Positions 9,376 through 20,700 of a stretch of DNA of 64,000 nucleotides are shown here, one piece after another. The notes beneath the pieces are model-generated. The model was not told the DNA's origin. It saw nothing but the letters and a program-made list of their open reading frames with translations, and ran no database searches. The stretch covers positions 54,082,166 to 54,146,165 of the forward strand of contig OX439044.1 in assembly GCA_949317995.1 (NCBI GenBank), given 5' to 3'. The position numbers and the translations under genes were made by a program. The DNA is from Acholoe squamosa. Lineage: Eukaryota; Annelida; Polychaeta; Phyllodocida; Polynoidae. The first letter of the stretch is position 1, and each line of letters begins with the position of its first letter.

Positions 9376-9589
9376 CCCTCATCTAGACCCCCTCCATACT
9401 CCTTCATATCAGGGACTTGGCTCTGCTCTAGCGACGCCATTTCATTGTGATTTCTCCTTAATACTGATATAAGACCTTTGTTTAGTTTGCAAGTGTTCAT
9501 GGTTGAATGGTTGAAATAGACCTTGGTTTATTGTAAATCTTCAATATGGGTTAAACAATGTATATATTGGCTGGTTCTACTTAACCAAT

Positions 9590-10650
9590 TCTAAGTGTGG
9601 AAAGAGAGCTGGCCTCAGACCCTGGCTTCCTCTTGGGAACACAGCCAACCAGCTGCCAACCCTAGGCCATCCCCTGAACTGCTCACACCCACTTGCATTT
9701 GCTGAGGCACTTTGTGGAAGATTAGTCATCTTGCATCTGGGTTTGGTGCCTGTGTACTCATGGAATTGGGGTGATTAAACCTTAAGACGGCTTAGTTGAG
9801 GTTTGAAGGTTTGTAATTGCAAGACAATAAAGCTCACATTATCATGGCTATCAATGACTGGAGGTTATTTCTTAAGATACTACAACTGAACACTCCAAGT
9901 CATACCAAAATTAACATAGAAATAGCATTGAGTTGAATTGTGTGTGATTGTAATACATTAGGAAATGACTTCCAGATGTAGAGTTGGCATAATGCACCAC
10001 AATTAAAAGAAAACAGGTCACTGCTTACATGATAACACATTTTGTATCAAATAAAATGATATGACTTCTGTGTATAATATAAACTGTATCCACCTATTTC
10101 CTGCACACTCAGTTAGAGAACAGGTTTTAAAACTCACAAACAGTGTCTATTTGTTAACTAACAATGTCGTGGAATTATTGCTGGGTTGGATTTGGCTTCC
10201 TCTTGGGCACATATTCAACCAGACACCCACTCCAGGACATCTCCTGAACTGCTCACACCCACTTCCATTTGCTGAGGTACCTTGGGGGGGTTAGTCCCTT
10301 TACTGCCATACATGATGCCTGTAGTTCAGCCTGTTACGGTGTACTCATGGAACGGGAATGATTAAATCTTTAAGGATTGCATGACTAAGGTTTCTTGGTT
10401 TACCAAGAAACCTAATTGCAAGACAATGAAGCTCACTCTATCATGCCTACCAATGACTGATTAGCATAATGCACCTTGCACCTCAGTTAAAAGAAAACAG
10501 TTTGCTACTTTCATGATATCATATTCATGATCCAAATAAAAGGATGTTCCTTTGCTGTATAAGCTGCATGGATCTGCCTTAGTATTAGCTGCACCCTGAG
10601 TTAGATGATAAACTATAAAAAAATACAAAAATCTACAAACATCATCTCCC
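9590..10650. repeat. Divergent tandem duplication (about 570-bp unit)
   Basis: Segment 9590-10150 is repeated at about 10180-10650. Shared phrases include GGCTTCCTCTTGGG, CTGAACTGCTCACACCCACTT, AATTGCAAGACAATRAAGCTCAC and TTAAAAGAAAACAG. The copies differ substantially and share no long ORF, so this looks like an old non-coding duplication. Confidence 0.7.
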
Positions 10651-10793
10651 ATGGAGATTCAATGGCACCTACCACACCATAACATACCCCTGGGAAGATC
10701 ACAGGTTTGTGTAGAGGGGACTATTGATGGAATGGGTGCAGCTTAGGGTGGTTGGTGGTGGTTCCCATGTCTGACAGTAGGAGACACTGTAGG

Positions 10794-11729
10794 AGTTAGG
10801 GTAGGAGTAGAAGCCAGTTGCTTAGGCTACAATAAGCTTTGAGAGAAAGGTGAGTGCACATGCAGTCACAGTGATCTGATACATGTGGAGATATTCCAGT
10901 TATTTGAAGCCTTGTCTGATTCGATTACCGCTGGGAACTGCTCACTGGAGCAGCAGGAGAAGCTCAGTACCACTCAGTAGCCAGGGGAACTGCTCATAGA
11001 GCTGCTCAGCTACACACCCGGACACTGCCTGGAGGACTATTGTACTGGCTGCAGCTATATATTGGATAGATGTAGGCACCTATACTGATTCCCTAGTACC
11101 CTTATACCACTGATGCACCCCAGCTTCCAATTTACCTGGATGATATGTACACTTGTAATACTTTTATCCATATGGGATATAGAGGTAAGGGGCAATAACT
11201 CAAAACCGCTTGCTTGCTTTATTTGAAAGACACACTTTCCTTCCTTGATCATAATTATCTCTATGGTTTATTCTCATGTAAACAATCTTCCCTGTTTCCA
11301 AAGTAGCACCTCTTTTATTAAAACCCTATAGCAGCTAATGGTGTCAGCACTAGCAACACCTCTACAATTGGGACATATCCCTTTCTGGCACAACGCCATG
11401 TCTGTTATCTAAGATCTATTGGGCTTATAACCATGAACAGCTAAGCAAATGAATGAAACCCTGATTTTTACACTAAACATCCTTTCTGATACCTAGCCAT
11501 GGTGTTTCCTAATTGACAGATTTAGTTCCAAAGTTTGCCAACAAAAAAATGATTATGTAAAATAAAACACTAAAAATGTAAAAACTTGTACTCAAAAATG
11601 TTTTTATTTGCTTGAAAATTGGTTGAAAAAAACAACGTTTTTTTTGCCAAATGGGTTTCTTTACAGCAACACTAACTCTAGTTCATGTTAACCCTTCAAT
11701 ACACATTGGCAAATGCCTACTCATACAAA
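10794..11729. repeat. Segmental duplication, copy 2 (interrupted by the gypsy element)
   Basis: Counterpart of 5184-6000. The similarity stops at 11729 and resumes at 25202, immediately outside the gypsy element's LTRs. This dates the duplication before the retrotransposon insertion. The 4 bases CAAA on either side are the target duplication. Confidence 0.75.
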
Positions 11730-12147
11730 TGTAGTGGTTCGTCTCGTTAAGTTAGATTAAATCATAACGAAGAGAGAGAAAAGTTTCCGGGTAGGCAACC
11801 GAGCTTTTATTTCAGAGCTTGCGTTACATACGATCACAGCCTCAGAGGACTACATGCTGCTAGTGCATTCGGTTACCCTTTCGGGTAACAACCTGGTTGA
11901 GCAGTGGGTAAACCACTACTGAGGAACCTAGGGGTAGGACCAGCCTTATATAGGGGAAAAGCCCGCGAAACTCAGACCGGCCACGTGACGTGTGGCGGAC
12001 GAGTGGTAGGCCCCCTGGTGTAGTGGATACGAACCCAGAGGCAGGTGCTGCCACCTGCCATCCGGATTCCCCCACCACACCCGAAGGACCTAGGTCTGAG
12101 TCTCACGGGTGCATGAACGTTAAAGTGTAAAATACCATACCCCTACA
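11730..12147 (-). repeat. 3' LTR of the gypsy element
   Basis: 418 bp, with + strand ends TGTAGTGG and CCCCTACA (perfect TGTAG/CTACA termini). On the - strand it holds a TATA-like box CTATATAAGG near 11944-11953 and an AATAAA at 11806-11811, a U3-R-U5 arrangement consistent with - strand transcription. It differs from the 5' LTR at one base near 12119. Confidence 0.95.
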
Positions 12148-12162
12148 CTGCCCCCCTTAGAC
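12148..12162 (-). other. Polypurine tract of the gypsy element
   Basis: Immediately upstream of the 3' LTR on the - strand is a purine-rich run, AAGGGGGGCAG, ending at the LTR boundary. This is the expected site of plus-strand priming in reverse transcription. Confidence 0.75.
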
Positions 12163-13532
12163 AATAACTTGGGGGTAATTAAACCGCAGTGTATTAATAA
12201 CCTAGTAAGTGATTGTTTACAATACTAAAAAGGGGTATTAATTACACTTGCTCGATGTGAAATAGGCTATAGTATAAGACTATCCTATTTCTGAAAAATT
12301 ATACAATAATAGCATCGAGTGTCGTTCATGTTATTTCCATCACTAGCTTATAACAACCATAAATGATAAATATACAATTATCACAGATTTATAGTAACGT
12401 TTTGACAACAGTAGGGTCCTGAAAAGGACCGGTGGTTGTTAACAATGATCGTATTATGGTTATTGAACCCGGAAAAAAATTTTCGACTTTTTAAATTAAC
12501 AGCTCTGTCTACTTTACAGAGTGAATTAAATATTAATGATCAGATATGGACAATTAATCTGATACTATATGAACACAATTAGGTATTAACCTGAGTAATA
12601 CAATACTAAGTTTAGAGAAATCCGTTGGACCTTCTCTTATTTTATAGAAAAATATTTATACTTTTGAGACGCAGCTCAGTTTATACCTTAGTGTTTTATA
12701 TTTACAAGTTACAGAAGAATTATAGTCTCTTAATATATTGAGACCAGGAATGACCTATATAGACAGTTATAGGTCTAGGATTACCTTAAATAACTTTTAG
12801 GATTCGCAGATCCAGTATATTTATAGGTACCCTTATATAATAATATATCTTTATAAAAGACATTATATAGTTATAAATACAATTTTACATACAATATAAT
12901 AATATCAACAAAGTTACTTGTTTTCATGATTGGAGGATGTAACAGGAGTCGGATGCTGTTGATGGCTTGGTATGGGCGAGCTGAACCCTGATGCCTGAAG
13001 TGCTATAGTAAAACTTGTTGGTGGGTGTAGCTAAACCCTGATGCCTGTAGTGCTAGCTAACTGGAGGTTATAGTAGATCCAGTTGTAGACTGTTGATGGA
13101 CTCTATGGGCGTAGCTAAACCCTGATGCCTGTAGTGCTAGCTAACTGGAGGTAATAGTAGATCCAGTTGTAGACTGTTGATGGACTCTATGGGCGTAGCT
13201 AAACCCTGATGCCTGTAGTGCTAGCTAACTGGAGGTAATAGTAGATCCGGTTTGTAGTTCAAAAGTCCATATTAGTGTAAATTGTCCATGATTTTATAAT
13301 AGGCACAGTCATTACATTGTGGCACAGTACAATTATGGTGTTTACAGCATTCGTACTCCTCCTCCAGAGTGACTTGTTTGTTTTCTCCTTCTGTTTTCAG
13401 TTTCCGGATTAGGGTACAGTTTGGTACCCGAATCAATACGGGTTGGATAAAAAAATGGTTTCTTATCCAACAATGCATGGGTAATAGAACCCCGGGACAC
13501 ACAATTATGTCCGATCTTCATGCAACAGTTTT
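12163..13532 (-). other. 3' untranslated region of the gypsy element
   Basis: About 1.4 kb between the third ORF and the polypurine tract. It is AT-rich near the LTR and contains an 84-bp tandem repeat (13027-13258). No convincing ORF was found. Confidence 0.6.
13027..13258. repeat. 84-bp tandem repeat in the gypsy 3' region
   Basis: Units beginning GTAGCTAAACCCTGATGCCT start at 13027, 13111 and 13195, an exact 84-bp period with very few differences. A partial, more diverged unit begins near 12974. Such arrays often arise by slippage during reverse transcription. Confidence 0.9.
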
Positions 13533-15122
13533 TTACTGTTCCATGTTCTCCTCGGGTGGCTGGTTTGGACCCGGTTGTTGAGCCAGTGGCTGAACAGGGG
13601 GGTTCATACCAGTTCCATCCGTAGGTGCCAATGCGGGGACAGCAGGTGTAAGTTTCACCTTTTGGCGTGCTTCGAACAGCTTCAAAGCATGCTCAGGTGT
13701 ACCGTCCCAGTTATCCATGATAACTCCGAAGACCTTGAAGAACTTTTGCTGGTTCTTCATGTTCGTTGCTCGTTCTAGGTCGAGCATCTGAGAAGCTGTT
13801 TCCTTCTCGGATAGGGCCTCCTGCCGCAGATTAGCAGCTTCCTGCTTATCTTTGGCAACATCCGCTTTGATCTGAGTCGAGATTCGGTTGATCTCTGACT
13901 TCTGGATCGCGTCAATACACTGGAGAGTGCTCGACACGGTCCGACGATACATGTCCAGGTGGAGGTTTTCCAGATGGTGCTGTAGCGTCTCAAATTGCTT
14001 GCTCTGGATATTGCAAGACAATTTGTCCTCCTTCTTGAAGAAGGTCTCCACTGTCTGGATCAGCTTAGGCCGATGAACCACAGCACCAGGTGGGGGTACC
14101 TGACCCTGAGGCTTCGGCTGTGCTCCAGACCCACTCGCAGTGACAGCTACCTGCGTGTGCGAAGAAGCAACCGCAGTAGTAACCGCACTAGCAGTGGTCG
14201 AAGAAGGGCCTTGAGTTGGTAATCCCTGAACCAGGGGCAACCGTGACAATTCCCTTCTAAGGTCTTTGGCCGTCAACAATGGTGCGGGTGGACGTTGTCT
14301 CACCACAGCACTCATTGTAGGTCGGGGAGCTTGACCTCCTACTGTCGGCAGTTCCTGCTTGACCCTCCCGTACTGATCAAAGATTTGCATCTCTGGTCCG
14401 GGTGGGCCCATAGCAGGGTACTGCTTCGGGTCTTTGACATTCAAAGGCGCGTGTTTCCGGGCGGACTGGCCACTCGGTCCACTGACACCAAAGAATGTCG
14501 GGTTCTGTGCACCTCGTGGAGTTGGTGCTCGCCCATAATGGGAAGGAGTTCCAGTAGGAGATGGAAGATGTGGCTTCTTCCTTCCCCCATTTGTCTGCCT
14601 CTCCAGCGCCTCCAGTGGTGACCTGGCTCGGCTTGGAGATTCAGACGCCTGTCTCTTCCTATCTGCTGCAGAGGGTCCCTGGCGGTAATCCCTGCGGCTT
14701 CGGACCTGTTCTCCGGATGGAGTTACATAAGCCCCACCACGACGGCGGGCCTTGTTGCTTCTCCATTCGTTTAACAGATCGTACTCCTCCTGAGCGTACT
14801 CTAGTTTGCCGGACCCGGGAGTCTGGGCAAACCGAGCCTTTAGTTTCTGGTTAGTACCAGGAACCGTAGGCGCAAACTGCTTCGTACTCGGTGTGAGGGA
14901 AGCCAACTTCTCTGCATTGAGGCCCCTAAGGTTGCCATAGAGTTCGGAGTGAATTTTCATCACCCGATCTATGGCTGCCTCCAGGCCCTCTCCATGCGAA
15001 GTCACATAGTGCCGGACCATGTCTCCGCGTCGGGGGGTGACACATCCTGTGCATTTAGCACATTTCTTGCCAACCTCTCGGTCGCAGACATATTCCGGCC
15101 TCTGGTGCATATGAACCTCCAC
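13533..15122 (-). CDS. Gypsy third ORF, second part: zinc-binding motif plus coiled coil
   Basis: 529 codons in the -1 frame relative to the end of the preceding ORF. The listed start is a GTG, so this is more likely a continuation than an independent gene. Near the N-terminus is a Cys/His cluster (CAKCTGC...HYVTSH) resembling a zinc finger. Residues about 100-330 are Pro/Ser/Gln/Arg-rich and probably disordered. Residues about 345-470 form an amphipathic, coiled-coil-like region (ETFFKKEDKL...ALSEKETASQMLDLE), and the C-terminus is Pro/Gln-rich. There is no signal peptide, membrane segment or envelope feature. I do not recognise the family. A nucleic-acid-binding or capsid-associated role is only a guess. 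Confidence 0.7.
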   Translation of the reverse strand: MEVHMHQRPEYVCDREVGKKCAKCTGCVTPRRGDMVRHYVTSHGEGLEAAIDRVMKIHSELYGNLRGLNAEKLASLTPSTKQFAPTVPGTNQKLKARFAQTPGSGKLEYAQEEYDLLNEWRSNKARRRGGAYVTPSGEQVRSRRDYRQGPSAADRKRQASESPSRARSPLEALERQTNGGRKKPHLPSPTGTPSHYGRAPTPRGAQNPTFFGVSGPSGQSARKHAPLNVKDPKQYPAMGPPGPEMQIFDQYGRVKQELPTVGGQAPRPTMSAVVRQRPPAPLLTAKDLRRELSRLPLVQGLPTQGPSSTTASAVTTAVASSHTQVAVTASGSGAQPKPQGQVPPPGAVVHRPKLIQTVETFFKKEDKLSCNIQSKQFETLQHHLENLHLDMYRRTVSSTLQCIDAIQKSEINRISTQIKADVAKDKQEAANLRQEALSEKETASQMLDLERATNMKNQQKFFKVFGVIMDNWDGTPEHALKLFEARQKVKLTPAVPALAPTDGTGMNPPVQPLAQQPGPNQPPEENMEQ

Positions 15123-17248
15123 GAGATGACGAAGGAACGCTTCTCTTTCTCGATGAAGAATTCAACCTCACCCTCACTTTGAGTACAACGTTGGAAGGGA
15201 CAATCCTTACGATCCTCCCCGTAGTACTCATCTAGAGCAAACTTGAGCTTGCCCTTCTGGTCATAATTGTACAGACCATTGGGCGAATTCTTAACGAATT
15301 CCCAATAGATCCAGTACATATTGGCCGGCTTTCTATCAGAGAGCTTCTTGCGAAGCCACTCCTCCATATCTTCCTGCCTCTCACAGGTGATCCGGGGGGG
15401 CAGTCTCCATACGGATTTACTCCCCTTCAGGTGTCCCCTGTGTAGAGGAATGAAGTCGGCAAAGTTGCTATTGGCGTTAGCCCAGATAGCAGCCTCTTGC
15501 TCGTCAGTCGGAGTGACATCCACAACTGGGTCAACCGGCTCCTCTCCCTCCGGGTCGGATGGTACATCCACAGGTTGCACAACGGGTTGTTGACCCGCGA
15601 GGACCTGGGCTGCAGCATCTTGAGCGTCTCCACTCAAATCGGCCATTACGTCGTGTAGCTTGACGATTGGCACACCGAGCTCAACTTTTACGGTTGGGAC
15701 AGCCGGTTCAGCTTCTGTATTATCAGCTTGAACGTCTACCTCGATAGGTTCAGGTTTGCGTTGGTCAACCTTCTTCTTATTCCTCCTGCGGGATCTGCCG
15801 TTAGTAGAAGTGCCAGGCTCGGATGCGTCCGTCTCATTGCCGGAGACATCCGAAGCCTTAGCGCCCTTCTTATTGGCCGAGCGTGGAGACACCCGACGGG
15901 TTCGGGTACTGTCGTCCACACTCGTGCTGGTAGAGGGTTCGGTTCCTGACCGCTTCCCTTTACCCTTACCTTTGGTGGGGGTTGTTTTACCCTTTCCACC
16001 AGCTGCTTTCTCCTTGACTTGCTCAGTCTTCGTAGGGGTAGACTGAGCAGTTTTAAGGGAAACATCTGCATCAGGTAGGGCCTTCTCAGGTACTACTGCT
16101 GCGCCTCCCAAGGTGGGAGCTTCAGCAGGAGACATGAGACGGTCCATCCGATCGGCCATCTTGGCTGTTACTTGCACGGGTGCTGGTCCGGGTACTAACT
16201 CCGGATGCGCCAGTGCATATTGTCTCTCCAATAGACGTACTACGAGGTCTTGTATTACCCCGAGTCTGTCTAGTGGAGACACACCAATACGGGCCTCTTC
16301 TGCCTCAATGGTTTGAGACGTAATAGGGACCCCTGGACAGTAATCCACAACAGCGTTACCTGCTGCTTCATACTCATCCGCTGTGCTTAACAGTAGGATC
16401 TGGTCTCTGTCTATGTATCTAGAGACCTCATCTGCCTTGACACCGGTGTAACCCGTTTTGTCAGACACATAGGAAGGCCTATAAGAGGTATTCCTTCGGA
16501 AAGCCATTTCTGCGTCCCAGACGGCTTTACGAAACCATAAGTGGACTACCAATCCTTTGGCCATCTGATGGTAATCCATCAACCAGGACTCCGGAAAGGT
16601 ATTAGCCCACTGCGGATGAGCACATTCCCAGATTGCGTTGACAACACGCTCGTCAACCTCTCTGGGCGTCCCATAACAGGTGGGTATCAGCATTTCCTCG
16701 GAAATTGCTAACATCCGTCCGTCATATGGACAGGCTACATCATGCCATTCGGGACTGTCTGGGAAGGGCAGCTCTAGGTGCATTGGCCTGTCAACCGGAG
16801 AAGCAGGTCCCAAAGCACCGAATGAGGTACTCCCACCAAGACGGGGCGGCAGTTGAGGGGGAGGTGGCATCAGAGCCCTGTCAAGAGACTGGGCTCCTGC
16901 CGGTTCTCCACTCAAACCTTCGGATGGAGGGGCTACATAAGGCTCACCTACATCAATTTGTTGTTGAACGCCTCGGCGTTCAGGACTAACTTGTCTGGAG
17001 TTGTCGGATGCGTCGTAGAACGATTCTACGTCGCTATCGTCTACTCCAGAGAAGTACTGATCAACATTCATTTGTTGATCCATTTGATCACAATCAGCAT
17101 CGTATTGCTGATCGTCGTATGTATAAGTGGGACTCTTGGGAGAACCACTTCCATACTCTGGCGGGGTGCTGGCACCGGCACCGCCGCCAAGACGGACGGC
17201 CTCTTCTGCCATCGACAGAAGTGGCTGTTCGGGGATAAAATATCCCAA
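15002..17248 (-). CDS. Gypsy third ORF, first part: large low-complexity protein
   Basis: 748 codons downstream of pol. The frame opens at a TTG; the first ATG is codon 13 (17212), which is the likelier start. The N-terminus is acidic and Gln/Asp-rich. A structured-looking middle (about 150-330) contains CPYDGRMLAISEEM and a region rich in Trp/Tyr. About 400-510 is Lys/Ser/Thr-rich like a nuclear-localising tail. The last 130 residues look folded (WRLPPRITCERQEDMEEWL...) and reach a CPFQRC pair. Around 15127 the zinc-finger-like pattern continues in the -1 frame (the following feature), so the last 40 or so residues here are probably out-of-frame read-through. This is either a 1-bp loss or programmed -1 shifting. 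It sits in the env position but shows no env character. Confidence 0.75.
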   Translation of the reverse strand: MGYFIPEQPLLSMAEEAVRLGGGAGASTPPEYGSGSPKSPTYTYDDQQYDADCDQMDQQMNVDQYFSGVDDSDVESFYDASDNSRQVSPERRGVQQQIDVGEPYVAPPSEGLSGEPAGAQSLDRALMPPPPQLPPRLGGSTSFGALGPASPVDRPMHLELPFPDSPEWHDVACPYDGRMLAISEEMLIPTCYGTPREVDERVVNAIWECAHPQWANTFPESWLMDYHQMAKGLVVHLWFRKAVWDAEMAFRRNTSYRPSYVSDKTGYTGVKADEVSRYIDRDQILLLSTADEYEAAGNAVVDYCPGVPITSQTIEAEEARIGVSPLDRLGVIQDLVVRLLERQYALAHPELVPGPAPVQVTAKMADRMDRLMSPAEAPTLGGAAVVPEKALPDADVSLKTAQSTPTKTEQVKEKAAGGKGKTTPTKGKGKGKRSGTEPSTSTSVDDSTRTRRVSPRSANKKGAKASDVSGNETDASEPGTSTNGRSRRRNKKKVDQRKPEPIEVDVQADNTEAEPAVPTVKVELGVPIVKLHDVMADLSGDAQDAAAQVLAGQQPVVQPVDVPSDPEGEEPVDPVVDVTPTDEQEAAIWANANSNFADFIPLHRGHLKGSKSVWRLPPRITCERQEDMEEWLRKKLSDRKPANMYWIYWEFVKNSPNGLYNYDQKGKLKFALDEYYGEDRKDCPFQRCTQSEGEVEFFIEKEKRSFVISWRFICTRGRNMSATERLARNVLNAQDVSPPDAETWSGTM

Positions 17249-17766
17249 TCCACCGGATAAGCAGTGAGTACTGCTTACCCAGTGAAAGGCGGGTGCCTTT
17301 TAACGAGGGCACACCTCGGAATATGGCTGTCACGGGCTATCAGACTCCAACAAGAGTAAGACCACCCTCGGCCACGTCTTCTTCCTTCGCAGGAATAAGA
17401 CAATATGGCGGGATACTCGAACTTGAATCGCTGCGCATGATCAAACCGGCGCCTCACGTGACCATTCGAAAATGGGTCAACAACTTTCCCGCGTGCCCTT
17501 AATTAGGTCACGCGCCCTTACATAAAAACAATACAATACCCGATCGGTCGTCCGTCCGTACTCAGGGTTCGACTATGACAATTCGCTAGGTATTCTGGAG
17601 TTTATGGATAGCATAAGCATATCCATCGGATTATCCGTCCAAAACCATGGGTTCATTGTCATAGGACCTTTTCCAGAGACTCTTGACCGGCTCAAATATA
17701 CATTGAACTAGGTTACAACATATAACAGTACACAGTACAGGACAACACACTCGTTGTGTTAACAGG
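17249..17766 (-). other. Spacer between pol and the third ORF of the gypsy element
   Basis: About 520 nt without a convincing ORF. It could hold a splice acceptor or internal promoter for the third ORF, but I see no decisive signal. Confidence 0.5.
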
Positions 17767-20700
17767 CTAGGTTACGGCAGTCCGTAGCAACCTTGGACTG
17801 CGTCTAAGAGGTTTTGAGGCCTCTTTTATTGACCTGGTATCCATAAGAGCCTTTTCCAAGGTCTTCTTAGCCTTAGAAGGACCTTTCCTCTTATTTTTAC
17901 CTGCGCCTGCCGAGACTTTTTGTATCTTCCCCTGCTTTCCGGATGTTACGACAGGGGGCACCACCCTCTTCGGGTCTGCAACCTTCCGTGGCCGCCCGGG
18001 TCCTCGCTTTCGGGTCGGTACCACTTCGAGTTGCTTAACACGACTCTGTTCCATTACTTCCAATAGACCATCGCCGTACATTTCGGTGGAGGTATCCCTC
18101 CCCCTCCATGGGCGTAGTCTCGCTACATTTGACTTGTAACATTTACCAAGCTGTGATTTAATAATCACTGTGCAATCACTAATAACCTGAGTTATAGTGA
18201 AAGGTCCATCCCAATTACTGGCTAATTTCAGGTTAGCTAGAGGTTGGTGTAGACGCAGTACTCTATCCCCTAGATTAAAAAATCTAGCTTTTAGACCTGT
18301 GTCATAGCCAACTTTCTGCCAACGCGCAGTTTTCTGCAACTCGTCTCTAACCCTCTCATAGGCTTGTTTGAAATTATCCCGTAGGGATTCTACAAACATC
18401 ACCTGGCAAGGGGCTTCCGGATTCATTCTTATTACGCCGAACACCAAATCGGCTGGCATAATCAAATCCTCTCCAAAAACGAGGAGATTAGGAGAACAGT
18501 TTGTGCTCGAATGCACAGTGCCATTATAGGCATGTACCACGAATTCACATTGTTCATCCCAATCATCCATCTGCTCATTTACCAGAGATTTCAATACTTG
18601 GATCAAAGTCCTATTGAATCTCTCTACTTGTCCATCGCTCTGTGGTCTATAGGGATTAGTTCTTGTCTTGCAGATCGCCAGACAATTACACATCTCCTGC
18701 CACAGACTAGACTCAAATTCTCTGCCTTGGTCACTATGTAACATGAGTGGGACACCTAGGTGCAGCACCCACCCTTTTACAAAGGCCATAGCACAAGTAA
18801 CAGCCTTATGATCCGGTAAAGGGAACACTCGGGTGTACTTGGTATAATAATCAGACACGACCATCATACACGTGTTGCCACTAGGAGTGGGGGGAATCCC
18901 ACTAATAATGTCAACAGCTATTCTAGCAAACCTTACACCAAACAGTTCCTGGGATAATGGCAGCTTGCCTAACCCGGGTCCTGGTTTGTTCTTACAGCAC
19001 TCGGGACAGGTCTCCACCCATCGGGTGAGATCTGTACTCATGCCGGGCCAATAGTATCGTCTGGTCAGACGTTCTAGAGACCTTTTCTTTCCAAAGTGCC
19101 CACTAGTTCTATGTCCATGACAGAAAAACATAATATCTCGTCGCATAGCACTAGGTATGACAACTTGCAAGGTTTTGTTCCTATTAGAATGGTTCTTCCA
19201 TCGAAACAGAATACCATCCCGGACTTTTAGCTCGGCCCATTGAGCTAAGAATCGTCTCATCTCTCTGTTCTCCAATGACACTACGGGTCTTGGGGGACAG
19301 ATACCCTGATTAAGGAATTTAATCAAACGTGATGTGACTGCATCAGACTTCTGGAACTGCCTGATGGTCTCCAAGGACCAATTCAAGACATGTTCCGGAT
19401 GGGTTTCGAATGGAACTCGAACCCCTGCCAACACAGCATTGTGTGCTCCACAATCAGTGCACTCAGCATTTGCACATTTCCTCACTGGGATTCTAGACAA
19501 AGCATCTGCATTCAAATGCTTTGCCCCGGCTCGGTGTTCAATCTGGCTGTGATTTAGACCGAATTCGGATAGGTGCGCTAACCAGCGACCTATCATCCCC
19601 TCTGCATCTTTGAAGTTCAATAACCATCTGAGGGAAGAGTGATCAGTCCGTAGAGTGAAATCACTCCCCCACAAAAAGTGCTTGAACTTCTTCGTATAGA
19701 CCACCACAGCCAACAACTCACGTTTAGTGGTACAATAGTTTCTTTGAGATTTACTCAACGTGTTACTAGCGAAGGCTATAGGAACTTCGACCCCATCCTG
19801 GACCTGAGAAAGGGCGGCTCCTATGCTTTCATTACTAGCATCAGTATCTAGAATGAAATGATCATTCTCCGTGGGGTATCTCAACACAGGTGTGATAGCA
19901 AACAAATCCTTTATTTTCATAAAGGCCTCGTCTTGCTCGGGTCCCCAAGGGAATCGTTCCTTCCTGATCCCGGGTGTCCAGTGGGACAAACTCTGGATAG
20001 GAAAGGCAACCCTTGAATATCCTGGGATAAAGTCCCGGTAGTAGGAACAGAATCCGAGGAAGGACCTAACTTCTCTCGCATTCGTGGGTGCTTGCCAATT
20101 TGACACGGCATCCAGTTTCTCCGGATCGGCTTTAATCCCTTCATTCGAGATTATTCGCCCCAAGTAATTAATAGATCTTTTGAAAAGATCGCACTTCTTG
20201 GGTTTCAGCTTCAAACCATTAGTTATGATCCTTTCCAGGACCATACCTAAATTTTCCAAGCATTCTTCGTATGTCTTTCCAAAGACAATCACATCGTCTA
20301 GATAGACGAGACATTTTTTCCATAAAAGGTCACTTAATAAAGTTTCCATCATGGCTTCAAATGTCGCCGGTGCATTGCACAATCCAAACGGCATCACATT
20401 ATACTGGAATAATCCAATATGACTGGAAAAGGCCGTCTTCTCCATATCTTTCGGATGCATACCCACTTGCCAGTACCCGGATTGTAAGTCTAGAGAGCAA
20501 TACCATTGCTTACCTCCAAGGGAGTCTATAGTCTCATCGATCCGTGGTAAGGGATATGAATTCTTCTTGGTCATACCATTCAATTTCCGGTAATCTATGC
20601 AGAAACGGATGCTACCATCTTTCTTGGTCACCATGCACACAGGGCTAGACCAAGGACTGGTTGATGGAGTTATTACATCCTGTTCAAGCATTTTAGCTAT

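Noticed and set aside
13533-17248. Retroviral envelope gene after pol
   Set aside because: No signal peptide, transmembrane helix, cleavage site or Cys pattern of known env proteins; composition is disordered and basic/acidic.
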